Source: Pelecanus crispus
Taxonomy: Eukaryota; Chordata; Aves; Pelecaniformes; Pelecanidae
Length of the DNA: 64,000 bases
Reading direction: 5' to 3'
Assembly (NCBI RefSeq): GCF_030463565.1
Contig: NC_134676.1
Coordinates: forward strand, 25,276,728-25,340,727
The position numbers and the translations under genes are program-made. The stretch's first letter is position 1; each line of letters opens with the position of its first letter. This document shows positions 38,431-50,732 of the stretch, piece after piece. The notes under the pieces were generated by a model. It made no database searches. It was not told the DNA's origin and worked only from the letters and a program-made list of their open reading frames with translations.

Positions 38431-40715
38431 ACGGAGGGGCTAGTTTTTGTTTCAAGAAACCTTGTTTTTTCTAGCGTGTCACCTTTGGGTAGCGTTGCTC
38501 TAAAGCAAACTCTTGAATGTCCGACGGAAGTGATGGTCAAGCCCCTGAACTGCACTGATCCTCTTGGGAGAGCTCATGACAGGCTGTGGATTATGGAGGA
38601 CCGGTGTGGGTGATGGATCTGTTAGCGTGATGTGCGGATACGCGTGTTGTTCGCTTCCCTCCCCTCCTGATATAGCTGCAATACCTTCTGACGGTACTCT
38701 TGAAAACAAAACAAAATCCCCACTATGTTACGGTGAACTGACCCGTTTGCCTATGAGACTTTTTTTTTTTTCCTTCTTGTTGCATGGTTCGTACTCCTTA
38801 AAGGTATTTCTTGCTGTGACCCCCAAACCAAGCACATTGTTTTGTCTCGCTGCTGCTTTACTTCGCCTCTGTACCTAATCTCTTGTATGCCTTAGTTGGG
38901 TGGCTGACTTGCCTTTTGTTGTGGTGAGCTTTTTAATTTGCTCTTAGGTGGTGTTTCTTTATTCTGTGCCTTTATGTGGCTGTACGTGCAAAGGTTTTTT
39001 TGGGAAACCCTGGCGTTTTTAAAGGAATATCTGCAAAGTGCTGGCTGAAGTTATTTGCAACTAGCTAAGCTGTGGTTGCCAGGAGTGTTCCCCTCCACAG
39101 TAATGGCTTGTTTATGTAGCTCCTGTTTTCCTCTTCAATCCCTGATGCCTCCTCTATTGAGTTGACACAACTGTAGGACAGCATGGTGAACTGGATCTAA
39201 ATATAACTTTCTCTATTGTGCCCCCCCCCCCCTTTTTTTTTCTTTAAATGCTCAAACTTGGACCAGGTTCCCAGTCTGTTTCAACTGCATAAGCTCACAA
39301 AGGGTGGAATGTATTTAGAGTGAAGTGTGTTTATGATAGTAGTAGAATGAATGTGGATATATACACTTTTTTTTTAATAGGGATGTGAACTTGCTTTATT
39401 CACTGAATTGAGTCGGAGCTCTGTAGCTGCTGTTAGCATGGTGCTCACGGGTAGGTAATTAATATATCCTGCTTCTCAGCAGGTCTTGTATATGGGGGCT
39501 GGGGGCTGTGCTTACCACAACTATGTGGTGTCTAGTTTGTTTGGTGCTCAGTTGGTAAGCCTGTATAATACTGTGTAGAAATACACAAAGGCTGTCTGTT
39601 CAGTTAGCTGAACTCACAGCTGCTGGCAGACCAGTTAACATCTGGTTAAGGCTGGTTATTTCTGTGTGTGCTTTGGAGATGAATTACAGGCACCTTTTGA
39701 GTTGAAAGTATAGGAAGGTAAGCCCAAAAAGAAGTCAACATTGCATTCATTGGTATTTGGAAATTCTACATGGGCAATCTCATACCTCACCTGCAGTTAG
39801 TAATGATAGAAGATACCAGCATAAACTCATTTCAGTGTAGTGGGAAAGGTTGCTTAGAGTATACAGCCTTCTTCCCTCCCCTTTATTCCTCTCTGCTAGA
39901 TTCCTTCATTATCTGAAACCAATCTTTTTGTCTGTGTTTTTTTGTGCTTTGGTTTTGCCCATCCTTCCATTTTGGTGTACTCAGTGTTTGCAGCTGAGTT
40001 TTTTCCTGCCTACCTGCAGAGCCACCTGACAAATCCACCTGTATAATCGTCATTTTTTTGTGCAAGGACACCACAATGCATTAGAGTGCAGAAATAAACG
40101 AATGCATGTTAATTGAAAACTGAGAGAGCATCTGTGTTGCTTGCACACTGAAACCTTTAAGGGTAGTGGAAAAAGGCAAGACTAAGGTCAGAGATAAATG
40201 TACAGGTGATTTCAGCCTTTTTTTACGTGCCACCTGCCAAAAGTGTAACATTGAGAGAAGTGCTTGAAGATACCATTTTCACATTGACATTCCATCTAAT
40301 TACTGTCAAATAATGAAAATTTTGATGTTCTCTGCAGTGTCCTGTTTCTGAGTTCTTTTGGTTTTATGGATCCCCAGTGCTTGGTCCTGCTCTTCCAGGT
40401 TTCATTTCTCCTCTTGCCCTGTCCTTGTTCCTGTTGCCAACATAGCAGAATTGAATCTGTCATGGCTGTTCAGTATCCTTTAGATACCAGTGAAACAGAT
40501 TGTCCTGATACCTCTCTTGCTGCTAGTTTAGCTGTCAGTAAATTCTTCAAAGCCATGATATGAAAAATATTTTCAAGCTCAATCTATAAATGGGTAATTA
40601 GAAAACATGCATATTTTCCCATACACGTTACTACTTCATGAGATGTTCAGTAGAACTATTTATTCTCCTGTGGCATTGTATACAACATACTTGACAGCTC
40701 TGATCTTGTCTCTGC
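38175..40715 (+). other. Probable start of intron 1
   Basis: Inferred intron following the donor at 38,175. It begins GC-rich and becomes AT-rich after about 38,450. A run of 12 C followed by T lies at 39,221-39,241. No further exon with a convincing acceptor and donor pair was recognised here. Confidence 0.5.
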
Positions 40716-41090
40716 CTGGACCTTTAGACTAAACAGCCCCAGTGCCTTTAATCCTCCCTTATAGGATGTGTTTCCAGACGTCTGATTGTTCTCATTGGTG
40801 TCTTGTGGACTCTTTCCAGCTGGTCACATCTGTCTTGAAGCACGACATCAAAAAACAGGATGCCATACTCAGATTCAGGCCTTGCAGAGCTGACTAGAAC
40901 GGAAAGATTATTTCAGAAGATTATTTCAGAGGTCTTTCAAGCGGTGTTACTGTTTACATAGCCCAGACTGCTCTTTTACAGTTTGTGATCTGTTACAAGT
41001 TTTATGTCTTTTTCTGAAGAACGATGTGAACGTTTCTACTCTACCAAAAAGAGTGGTTTGTATTCCCAGCTCAGTGAAGGAAACTTAGTG
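40716..41090 (-). mobile_element. Old, diverged CR1 fragment (minus)
   Basis: Recognisable remnants of the 3' RT region of CR1 read on the minus strand. 'aaacagccccagtgcc' to 'ataggatgtgtttccag', then 'tggactctttccagctggtc' and 'ttcaggccttgcagagctga' follow the same order as the younger copies at about 13,110-13,280 and 61,640-61,810, with much greater divergence and small indels. It represents an ancient insertion. The distal end, near 41,090, is approximate. Confidence 0.7.
40828..40946. repeat. Local duplicate, copy A (inside old CR1)
   Basis: This segment matches 41,446-41,551 at about 90% by eye, from 'tctgtcttgaagca' to 'ggtctttcaagcggtg'. Copy A also contains an extra tandem copy of about 13 bp ('agattatttcaga' twice, 40,905-40,930) absent from copy B. 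Confidence 0.85.
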
Positions 41091-41445
41091 CTGTCACTTA
41101 AGAGTAGGGCTGCTTCTTTTATGTCCAGAAATTAAGTAGTAGAACAGAAAGCTTGATAACTTGTCTTCTGGGTATCACATCTGAAAGAGTTAATTACTGG
41201 AGGTGAATGGGGAAGGGAGCGTCAAGGTGGGAAGAGAAGGTACTTCATCCCCCCACCCCGTCCGTTATCATTAGTTCATCCTACTGCTCCATAAACTTCA
41301 CCTTAAGAAAAAAAAAAATACAAAATAACCAAAGAAAAGCAGTCCCTCATTTCATGTAAACAAGAAAAAACGATACTTTACAACTATGGCCATCAGTTAC
41401 TAAAGTGTTTTTGATGTCTTACTCTGAGATCTTAGACACATGAGA

Positions 41446-41551
41446 ATCTGTCCTGAAGCACAGCATCAAAAAACAGGATTCCATACTGAGATTTAGGCCT
41501 TGCAGAGCTGACTAGAACAGAAGGATTATTTCAGAGGTCTCTCAAGCAGTG
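41446..41551. repeat. Local duplicate, copy B
   Basis: Second copy of the CR1-derived segment about 600 bp downstream and in the same orientation, from 'tctgtcctgaagca' to 'ggtctctcaagcagtg'. Its flanks do not carry the rest of the CR1, so it looks like a local duplication and not a separate insertion. Confidence 0.82.
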
Positions 41552-44500
41552 AGCCATGGGTTACATGGCTTTAACTTCATGTGGGAGGTACTTTGCTTCT
41601 GGAACATCAGTGCATTGAAGTGCTGTGGATAGCAAACACCTGAAACTCAAATGAATTCGAGCACATTATTTGCCTATGCTCTTCTGAGGCGAGTGGCTAA
41701 CTGCTGACAGAAGCAGGCAGGATGGGATTGCATGGTGAAGGGCACTCAAGGCAAACACTACCTAGAGGACAGCTCACCGCTTTCCTAATGCAACATAGTG
41801 GTTTAGTTTTTACAGGATTATTCTGTATTTTCTTTAGAACTCTTCTGTTGGAAAGAGTGTTTGCCAGACTGTCAAGGGAGGAGTTGAGTCTGGGCAACAG
41901 CATGTTTTGTGTTGTAATCTGGCTGCTTCTACAGTCTGTGGGCAGTCAATAGCAGACTGCGATTATAGGGGAAGGGATAAATGTGAAAAACCACAGGATT
42001 TCCCCATTTTCCTTTCTGTTGCATTTCTATCTTCCCTACACTAGTCTTCATTTTGTCAAAAAAAGTGACTGTGAACAGGAAACATGTTTTAATAAGGCAA
42101 ATGGTGCCAAATGTCATTGGGTGCATTAGTTTCTCATTCAAAATGTTTTACAGTCTTTCAGTCGAGCATGGGATATGCTTGTTTTGATGGTGGCTTCCAA
42201 ATCTTGGTGTTTTACAGGGCAGGTGAGAGCTCATTTGGGTTAATCTTATTTCTTAAAAGGAGGATAAAGGCATGTTCCTTGCCTACATCAGTAATCTCAA
42301 GGATCTGAAGGTTAAATTGTGTGTCTCAGAGTTGTCTGTCTCTTCCATCTCTGTCAGCTGACCTACTGAAAGAGCTTATCTTTCTACAAACCTTGTCACA
42401 GTGACTGGGAATACCCGTTGCTTACTAGAGCAGAGTAGCAAGGCAGGGAGTATCAGCAGCCTTTCAGAGAGAATAATACTTTGTAATATAGCGCAGCTGT
42501 CTTGGTCTGAAATGGATCCAAAAGCTTCTGAACCTGCCAGTGTCTTCCAAATTACCATAGTAAGTCCTCTTCATTATTTTGCATGCTTTAAAAAAAAAAC
42601 CAAAACCAAACAACCCTCAAACCAAAACACCCACAAAAAGAAGGGGAAAATACGGTATTTTGTTCTCAAATAATTTCAGTTCTTGCTCTGTAAATTAAAT
42701 GTTTGTCTCTGAAGTGGCTATCAGTGTTGATGAGAGTTGATCCTGTATTGGACAGATGATGATCAACATGAAAACACAGGATTTCCTGTGAAAAATGTCC
42801 ACTGACCTTTGAAGTTGATTATTCTACATTTTCTCCTACTCTCTAGTTGATGTGTATCATGTATTAAATAAGATACTTCACTGCACAGAGTGAGATGTAT
42901 AAAACCTTTTTTTATGGCTTCTAACTCTTCACCTGAATCTGCCTTCTTGCTGTTTATGTTGCAATCTGTTGTGGCTTCAGGAGGACTGTGTGGTGGGAAT
43001 TAATTACTGGGAAACTAAGATTCTGTCATGAAAGTACTCATAGCAGGGTGAAGAGGGTGGTAAAGAAAGTATTGCTCTAAAAGCTGCTCTTTCACACATT
43101 TGTCCTTAAGCATATGTCCACTGGAGAGCTACAGTACCTCCAGCATTACAGATTGTCTGCCAGATCTTCACCCCAACAAAGCTGTCATGTAATTTGGGGG
43201 AGGGGTGGAAATCAAAATGCTTTGGGATAAAGTAAGCAAAGAGTGGGTGAAGTGATGGGAATGTTTACATGTGCATCCCTGTACAACGGAGATGGTGGTA
43301 GTTCTGTGAAAATGTCACTGTGACCTAACTAGTAGTAATGTTTTTGTTGCCTTTCTCTTTTCCCTCCTGCTTGTCCTGCTGAAGTACTAACCATGGGACG
43401 TACTTAGACCATGTGGGAGATACCATAGACAAATTTTTCTTTTCATTGTTTCAAACTTTCTTGTCTCTGACAGTGATGGATCATTCCCTGTTTTAGCACA
43501 CCCTGGATGTTACCGCTGCCTAAAGATGAATGGTCTAACTGCTAGAGTGTGATCCTTAGATCATACTAAGGAGTAGTAATGCAGTCATAAAATGTATACT
43601 TCTCAGGGTTAAAATGATTGCAGTGGGATTATATAAACACTCATCTAGCCTAGAGCAGCCACAAAACTGTTCTTGTGTCCCATGAGCCAGAGAAACAGCA
43701 TTGCTTTTGTTGTTTAGATATGTTTGTGAAGTTACCTATAGAATTAAACACTTTACACTTAAAGTCTGTAGGGCTGCCTCAACAGTCATGTAAAACACTT
43801 TCTTGATTTGCTTTTAGTATGAAAAAATGTGTGTTTGTCCCCTACTTTAAACTTTCTGTGTGCAGGATAGGCCTTTAAGGTGCATGCTGATATGCACCCT
43901 TATTATCTCAGAAACACACTGGGACAAGGAGAGACTCATGGTTGAGGGCTTTATCTAATACAGCTGTGTGCTGATGCCTGAGGTTTTAGATTATCTGTAC
44001 AACAATAATGTTGGCAGCTCTTTGGAGCTTCTTTTCAAGACATTTGTTCGGTATAAATAAGCCTATAGCTAGAGCATCTCCTGTCTCACTTGGAATAAGT
44101 GAGAGCTGAAGAAGCAGAGTCATACAGCGAGGTGCATATCTGTTTTCATGTGCCAGAACTATTTCGATACTTAAAATCCTCCTGGAAGGAGGTGAGTGAG
44201 GACGTGATAATTACAGACTTAAAACCAAAATTTGAACGCATTTGCAAAAATGGTTGAGTGGGCATTTTGCACCTTTTAAATTTTACAGGCAGGAGAACCT
44301 ATTTCTAAGGCTAATCTTCAGGATGCCTTAGTATCTGCATGTTCAACTGTGAAACAAAATGTAGAGAAGCATCTTTTCTGAAAAGCTGCAGCTCTGTAGA
44401 AGGGGGACAGCCTAAGATCAGCATAGTCTGCTGCCTTTGACAGCATTTTGGCTAGATGTAAGCTGCTTTGAACTGAATGTCAGTAAACATAACAAGGTGG

Positions 44501-47500
44501 GGCTGCTCTTGTACTATGAGGAAGCTCCATATGATGTGGCTGCTCTGCTAGCAGTAACAGCTTGTGTAAAGTTGAGTTTACACAAAGGGATAAGAGAGTC
44601 CTAAGTCTTGAGGCATAAAATGCGAGCACTGTCCAGTGCAGTGCAAATGAGAAGGTCCTTGAGCTAGCAAGAGAGCAGCTAGATAGCCGTTTATTGCGAC
44701 AATCCATGTAATGGGGTAACTTTCCTCTTCATTTTGTTGCATATTATGTACTCTCTCCACCTACCCCCAAAGGACACCTGTGATTGCAAAGATTGCCATG
44801 CTGAAACTTTAATACATATCAATTACTGTTTCTGATCTTGCTATTTGGGTTACCTAGAGCTGGCAAACATTAACCAGCAATGCCCTTCTGCACGAGGAGT
44901 GAGAGGAAGATATTTACCCTTATTTTAGAGGCAAACATCTGAAATGCAGAATTTGGGGACTTAGGAAAAGTGGCATGATGAATCTGAGAAGATTAGTAAT
45001 GTGAACAAAGTCCTTGAAGTTTTCTATTAAAGCTTGCTTAGGCAGAATTTCTCTGACACCACGCTGAAGGTTTTCTCCTATGCCCAGTACTGTGAAGCAG
45101 ATGCCTGTTAATTAAGAACTTCAGTGAGGCAGGCTCTGCCTGTTCTGCTCCTGGGTTGGGAAATGACCTGTTCAGGCTCTGACTTGAGAGAAATAGCAGT
45201 CTTTGTAATAGCTTGATAAGTGAGAGGGGAAAGGATGAAGAACAAATATCCTTTGGGTTTTTTGTTTTGTTTCTGGGTGGTTTTTTTTTTGTTTTTGTAT
45301 GGTACCAAGCACAACGCATTCTAGCTTGTCTTGGGAGCTTTTCAGTGTTGTGGTATCATAAGCAGTACTGTGCTTGCTATTGCTAAGCCCCTTTAAAAAC
45401 AGTGATGTGGGCTTCAAATACTCTGCAGTCCAACCCCCCAAATTTTTATGATTTATTGCTTCAGCCTTCAGATTTGTGTTTTTTCAGCTCTTCTCTTGCA
45501 GCTGTGGTGTTTAAAATTCTTTTTGAAACAAGGTTTTAATAGTTAGGTGGTATTGGGTTTGAAGATGTATGACTGATGAGAGGCTTGTACTTAAAATCAT
45601 GAAATGCTGGTAGCTCTTTGTGCAGTGATAGAGGGGAAGGAAAAAAGATGCAGGTACTTGAGGACAAGCTAGCTGAAAAGGTGAAAAACATGGAGTAGTG
45701 GTGGCAAACAAACTCTGCTTTGAAATCAAGCCAGGAACCTGTCTTAGCTTTTGGTTTACTGAGCCAAGTAAAGTTTTACTTATCCTTTCCTAGCTGAAAG
45801 GGATGCTCTCATCAAACTTCCTAGCTGAAAGGCTTTCCTGCTCCAGCCAGGGAGCAGTGGGATGAATACCTTGCCCTCCTGTACAAATCTAAGCTGATGA
45901 ATTTTCACCATTCAGAGGTGAATTACAAGTATGTCGAGGGTTAAAGCTCAGGTGTTCTGCTGTATAAATAGGCTGGTAGTCCTTGCCACAGGTTTCTTTG
46001 AATGTCTCTACATTTCAAGTGGGAACCAGGGATGAATGCAATACTTTTTTCTTTCTTAACCGGTATCACCTACAGTCTTGAACTAGAAAAAGATAAAATT
46101 ATTTTGCTTTTCTGATCAAACAGCTCTGGAAGTGACTTTCAGGAGAAGCAAAAAAAAAAAAAAAAAAAAGCCATGTGCAAGCTACAAAAACCTCTTCCAA
46201 AATGATTAAGTGTGGGTGAAAATAACTGATTATAGGATGACAACATGTATAGCCAAGATAGCTGAATTCCCGGTTACCTGGCTGAGAAACTTGTGTATTA
46301 GACACATTTTTCAATCTTTTATTGTAACAATGGTGTATATCTCAATATATCCTTTTTATTTACTTATTTTTAATTCCTAGAGGGTAGTGCTTGTATACTG
46401 AGAGACAAACTTCCTTTGTGAGGCCATGCTGCCATGCTAGTGTGACTATAATTAATTGCACCTGGACTATTAATGATCCTGTTGTTTTTAATGGCCTTGC
46501 AATCCTGAGGAAGAGCGCTGTTGGTGAATGGAGCAGATGAACCAGTGCACTAAACTGCTAATTTGATTTTCATTGTTACCTCGGGAAACTTTTACTAGAA
46601 TGTAATAATGCTGTTGCTATGGCTCAGTGGATGCTCTCATTGTAAAGCTGTTATTCAGGCCATATAACAAAAATGTCTCAGATGTCTCTCATGCTGTGTT
46701 TCAGGTTTTGTGCTTAGTACATGACAGGGAAGGGCAGGGCAAAATGTGCCTGATATATTTTGTTCTGAGCTAACTAACAGAATACATTGTTTACAAAAAG
46801 CCACAGGGAAAACCTTTAGCTCAGTTGGATCTTTGTAGTTTTGATAAGTAGATGGGCTAATGTAAACCTTCTGGATGTGTTTAACCTGTTATCAGTGGTT
46901 CCTTCCCCTTCCTGTTTGTTCAAATACTGGCATTGTTAACACATTCCGCCACTGGAGGACATGTTCCAAAGTTAAAGATGCTATTGATTTCCTTCGAGCA
47001 GCTCTGCAGCAAGCAGAGTACTGCCTATTGAATTGGCTGTACGTACTTTTAGAAAATGTGGGTCTAAATTACAGGCTGATTAGCTGAAACAGCAAGGAGG
47101 TAAACTTGGGCATATAGCTTATTGGTCATTGCAGAGCAGTGACAGTCATTGACTTTCTTGAGTTTCATTGAGTTCTTGAGTTTGCTGAACCACAGACCGT
47201 GTATTGGAATTATAGTGTGGGCTCAGGGTTGCACTGAATTCTGCTGAGAGACCGCATATACACTCACACCGAGTACATTAAGGTAGCTAGTTGCATGACA
47301 TCTGGTCTTCTTGGAAAGAAGACCTGAATTAAAGAATATCAGTAGTGGTTTACAATGCTGTCACTCTTATGCTGAGTATTACTTTCCCTCCAGGCACCTG
47401 TTTTTGCAGTCTCCCCTAGTTTGCTTCCATCCAAACTCAGTATGCTTAGTTTTAAATTCTCACCATAACTAGTGGCTGAAAATTGAAGCAACTGAAACTT

Positions 47501-50500
47501 CAGGGGTTACATTCAGACAGCAGTGGTCCTACAGGTGAACTAGGAGAGTTATGGGTAGGGTAAGGGTGTGAAAGGAGGAGGAGAAGACAGGTTTGTTTAA
47601 GGTATAATGATGTGCACCAGGGGAAAATATTCTCCATAGTGTTAATAACCTTTATGCTTCTAAGTATGTTACTATTAGGATTGTGTTAACAGGGTCATTA
47701 GACACAAAATGAAGGAATAAGTGTGTTAAAAATATGTAAAAACTTAAAGCCACACCATCAGGCACTTTAGGTGTAAGCTTGTTTGAGGGTGAGGAAAAAA
47801 AGTATGTCTGAACTTTGGTATGTCGGTAACCACTCAAACAGCTGGGAGGTGCAAGCCCTGCTGTTACAGCCCTGCATTACCTCACCTGCATGCTACCTAA
47901 GAGAGCAGTTGTGCCAAGAGCTGTGGCATTGTACCTTGTGCACAACAGAGGAATAGCCTCACAGCTATATGTGCCCTGGTGACTTACAAGCAGGTGGAGA
48001 CAGGTTTTATAGCTGTAGGAGCTAAAGCACTTTTCATTCCAGGTCTGCTTTCCCAATATGACGCTTATAAGTAGTGGTTTTTGGCATGGTAATTAAATTA
48101 AGAAAAAAGCAAATTGCAGAAACTGCAGATGACAAATGTAGATATATTAAATCATATGTCTGTCACTGGAAAACAAAGACAGAATTGGAATTAGCAAACT
48201 AAACATCTCTGAGGACCTGGGCTCTAATGCAGGACAAGTTGGGAACATTTTTCAAAGTATGTGCTAGTGTCTCGCCTGTAGCTGCAGTTACTGAAATCTT
48301 GCATGCTTTTTGAATTTCTTTAAAACAAACAAAAAGCCCTGCTATTGTTATAAACAAATTGCTTTAATGCTAGTGATCTACCCGTAATTACATTAATGCC
48401 TTTCCTTTAATTCTTTCCATATGGGAGCTTTAATAGATTGTCTTGCAGAAAAGTTAATTCGACACTAAAACTTCTTGTGTGCAGCTTCTGGAAAAAGGAT
48501 CCTACAGTTGTTGAATGATGAGCCTGAAACGAAGACAGGCTTTTCGCAGAAATCTGGTTCCTGCAAAAGGAGCAAGGTAGCAGAAAGAGCCTTTGCGTAC
48601 ATGAGTAACCAGCACAATGCAAGGGGAATGGATTTGCGGGGAGAAATGGCTGGTGTTGAGGCCAGTGTTCATTCACATTGTATGTGTTTCGGGGGAACTG
48701 ACTTCAGACCAGCGCTAGTCCGGTCCCAAGGAGCCATGACCTGGTACGCTGGCAGTGGTACAGGAGCTGGGTACGCTTCAGGGCTTGTCAGAAGGGTGGT
48801 AGGAGCCTTGCTGGCTTGGGCACTGATGGTGTTGCCCCCAGATCAGCCCAGTTTAGCCACCTGAAATTCTTGGTTGGTGCCTGGCCAGGTTTTTCTAGTA
48901 TGTGTTGAGTGTCATGCAGCTCTTGATTCATGAACTGTTTTTTCTGGATAAGCTTAAGTTGAGTGTGTATGCCAGAGCTGCTGTTGCACCTTTGGTTATA
49001 CTGTAAACATAAAATCATTTCAGTTGAAATTTCTGGCTGGGTGTGGTTTTTTTCATTAGGCGTTAGTCCCTCTGTCCTCATTGATTATTGTTGAGGTAAT
49101 GTGCTTTCATGAGAGAATTAACAGGTGGTTGGTGTGTTAATCCTTTCTGTTTAGATTTGAGTTTGGTAATCCACCTCCTAGATGTCTTGACTCTCTGAGG
49201 CTGTGATTTCTGTCTGCCTTAATTTTTTTGAATAGGAACTTTCTTCCTACATGCAGTTGTTCCTTGCCAGCTTCCTCCCTATGTTTAGGTATAGTCTCTT
49301 CTAAACAGATTTGCCTGTCTCCTAGGAGACAAAGAAATACTATTGCGCATGATTTTAATCCTCAAAGATGTTATACATACATAAACAAACATGGAAAAAA
49401 TACATAGTCTTCCCTACGCTTTAGGGGGTGTGGACAAGTAGAATGGCTTGGCCTGTTTTCGTCTCTGATGGTACTGCTAACAGATGCCTCCTGCAGTTTG
49501 GTATTGATAACTGTGCAATGTCTGTACTTGTTTGGATAGCATCCAGATAAAGCCAGTTAAGGTGCTTAAGTACACCTGTGGGCAAAAGACGTTCCCATAA
49601 CAATAGATACTTGTTTACTCTAAATATAAATCTAGATCCCAAGGTTTAAGGACTCCACTGAAACCACGCAGTTTTAGTGCATGTATGTAGGAGATGTTTG
49701 GTCTTCAGTGGGTTAATGATACTTATGTACCAGAAGCCTTCAGAAGAAGCTTCTTGAATTTCTTTTTCATATTACGGAGCATATATTGACAGGAGTTGTA
49801 CGTAAAAATGTATAGCTGTGTTAATTCCTTGTAGTGTTAGGACAATTACGACTCTTCCTGCAAGATTTTTATAAGCATAAACAAACACATTTTTTAAAGA
49901 TCCAAATAATATAAGTAAAAGTGAGGGGGCATTAACTTTGAAGGCTTTTTCCTAGAGGCATAGCACTTAAAATAATTCTGGTGACTGCATTTGCAGGTGA
50001 TGTGGTAGAAGGCCTTCTGAAGTCTCTGAGAGGTGTCCGATACGTTGCCAGTCACTTCAATGCAGCTCATGGGTGTTTGGAGTTGTAGCACAGCACTACA
50101 CAACTAACCACTAAAGCACTTGGAGAGCTTTTATAATTGGACTTTATCAAAATTGTCATTGTCTGTTTTACTGTATTGTACTCATCATGCATTGTTTGAG
50201 TGCTCTTACCTAGTGGTGATTATCCTTTAATTGTTTTTATGTGGATGTGCAGAAATGAAATGCAAGCCCATGTAAAATGTCATGAGGCAAAACCAGTGTT
50301 GGATGTAGGTAACGCAGCTGAGTCAAGCCTTCATGACTTGGCTCTTGGTTACACATAGATGTAATGCTGGTGTTTTTGGAGCTTCGTTGAGTCTGGCTGA
50401 AGTTGTCAAAAGAAATGAAGTTCTATTTTTCCTCTCTGCTTCCCTGGCCTGTGCCGCTAATGATGGAAGGGTGGTTTTGCAGAGTCAGGTCTCGATGGAT

Positions 50501-50732
50501 GCAGGCCCAGTTTGCTGAGAGCGTCTATAAACAAAAATAAAAATCTGTCTCACTTTGCAAAATGGTGAGCTGTCTGCCTTCCTTGGCTCTCCAAAGCTGG
50601 AATCCAGTTTTGGTGCTCATGAGCACCTGTGTAAATCCATTGTATTTGGTGTGGTTCAGTAAGTGCATCTTTTCTCAGTGAAGTCTTTCTCAGATGTTCT
50701 TATTTCCCTTCAGCAAGTACAGCCGTACCGGG
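41552..50732. other. Probable intron, no exon recognised
   Basis: AT-rich DNA presumed intronic. It holds a run of 20 A at 46,150-46,169 and A/C-rich low-complexity sequence at 42,590-42,645. A plus-strand open frame at 48,475-48,864 (129 codons) has no family resemblance and no CpG support, so I treat it as chance. Confidence 0.5.
46150..46169. repeat. Poly-A homopolymer (20 A)
   Basis: Uninterrupted run of 20 A following 'gagaagc'. No retrotransposon body was recognised next to it. Confidence 0.9.

Noticed and set aside
37016..38455. Long minus-strand open frame of 479 codons across the CpG island
   Set aside because: It is a product of GC-rich sequence with few stops, its composition is low-complexity Arg/Pro/Gly/Ala, and it runs into ordinary AT-rich DNA. 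The plus-strand ATG has better context, promoter placement and a donor.
48475..48864. Plus-strand frame of 129 codons with fairly mixed composition
   Set aside because: No family resemblance, no CpG island, no convincing splice sites or promoter. Frames of this length are expected by chance in 64 kb.
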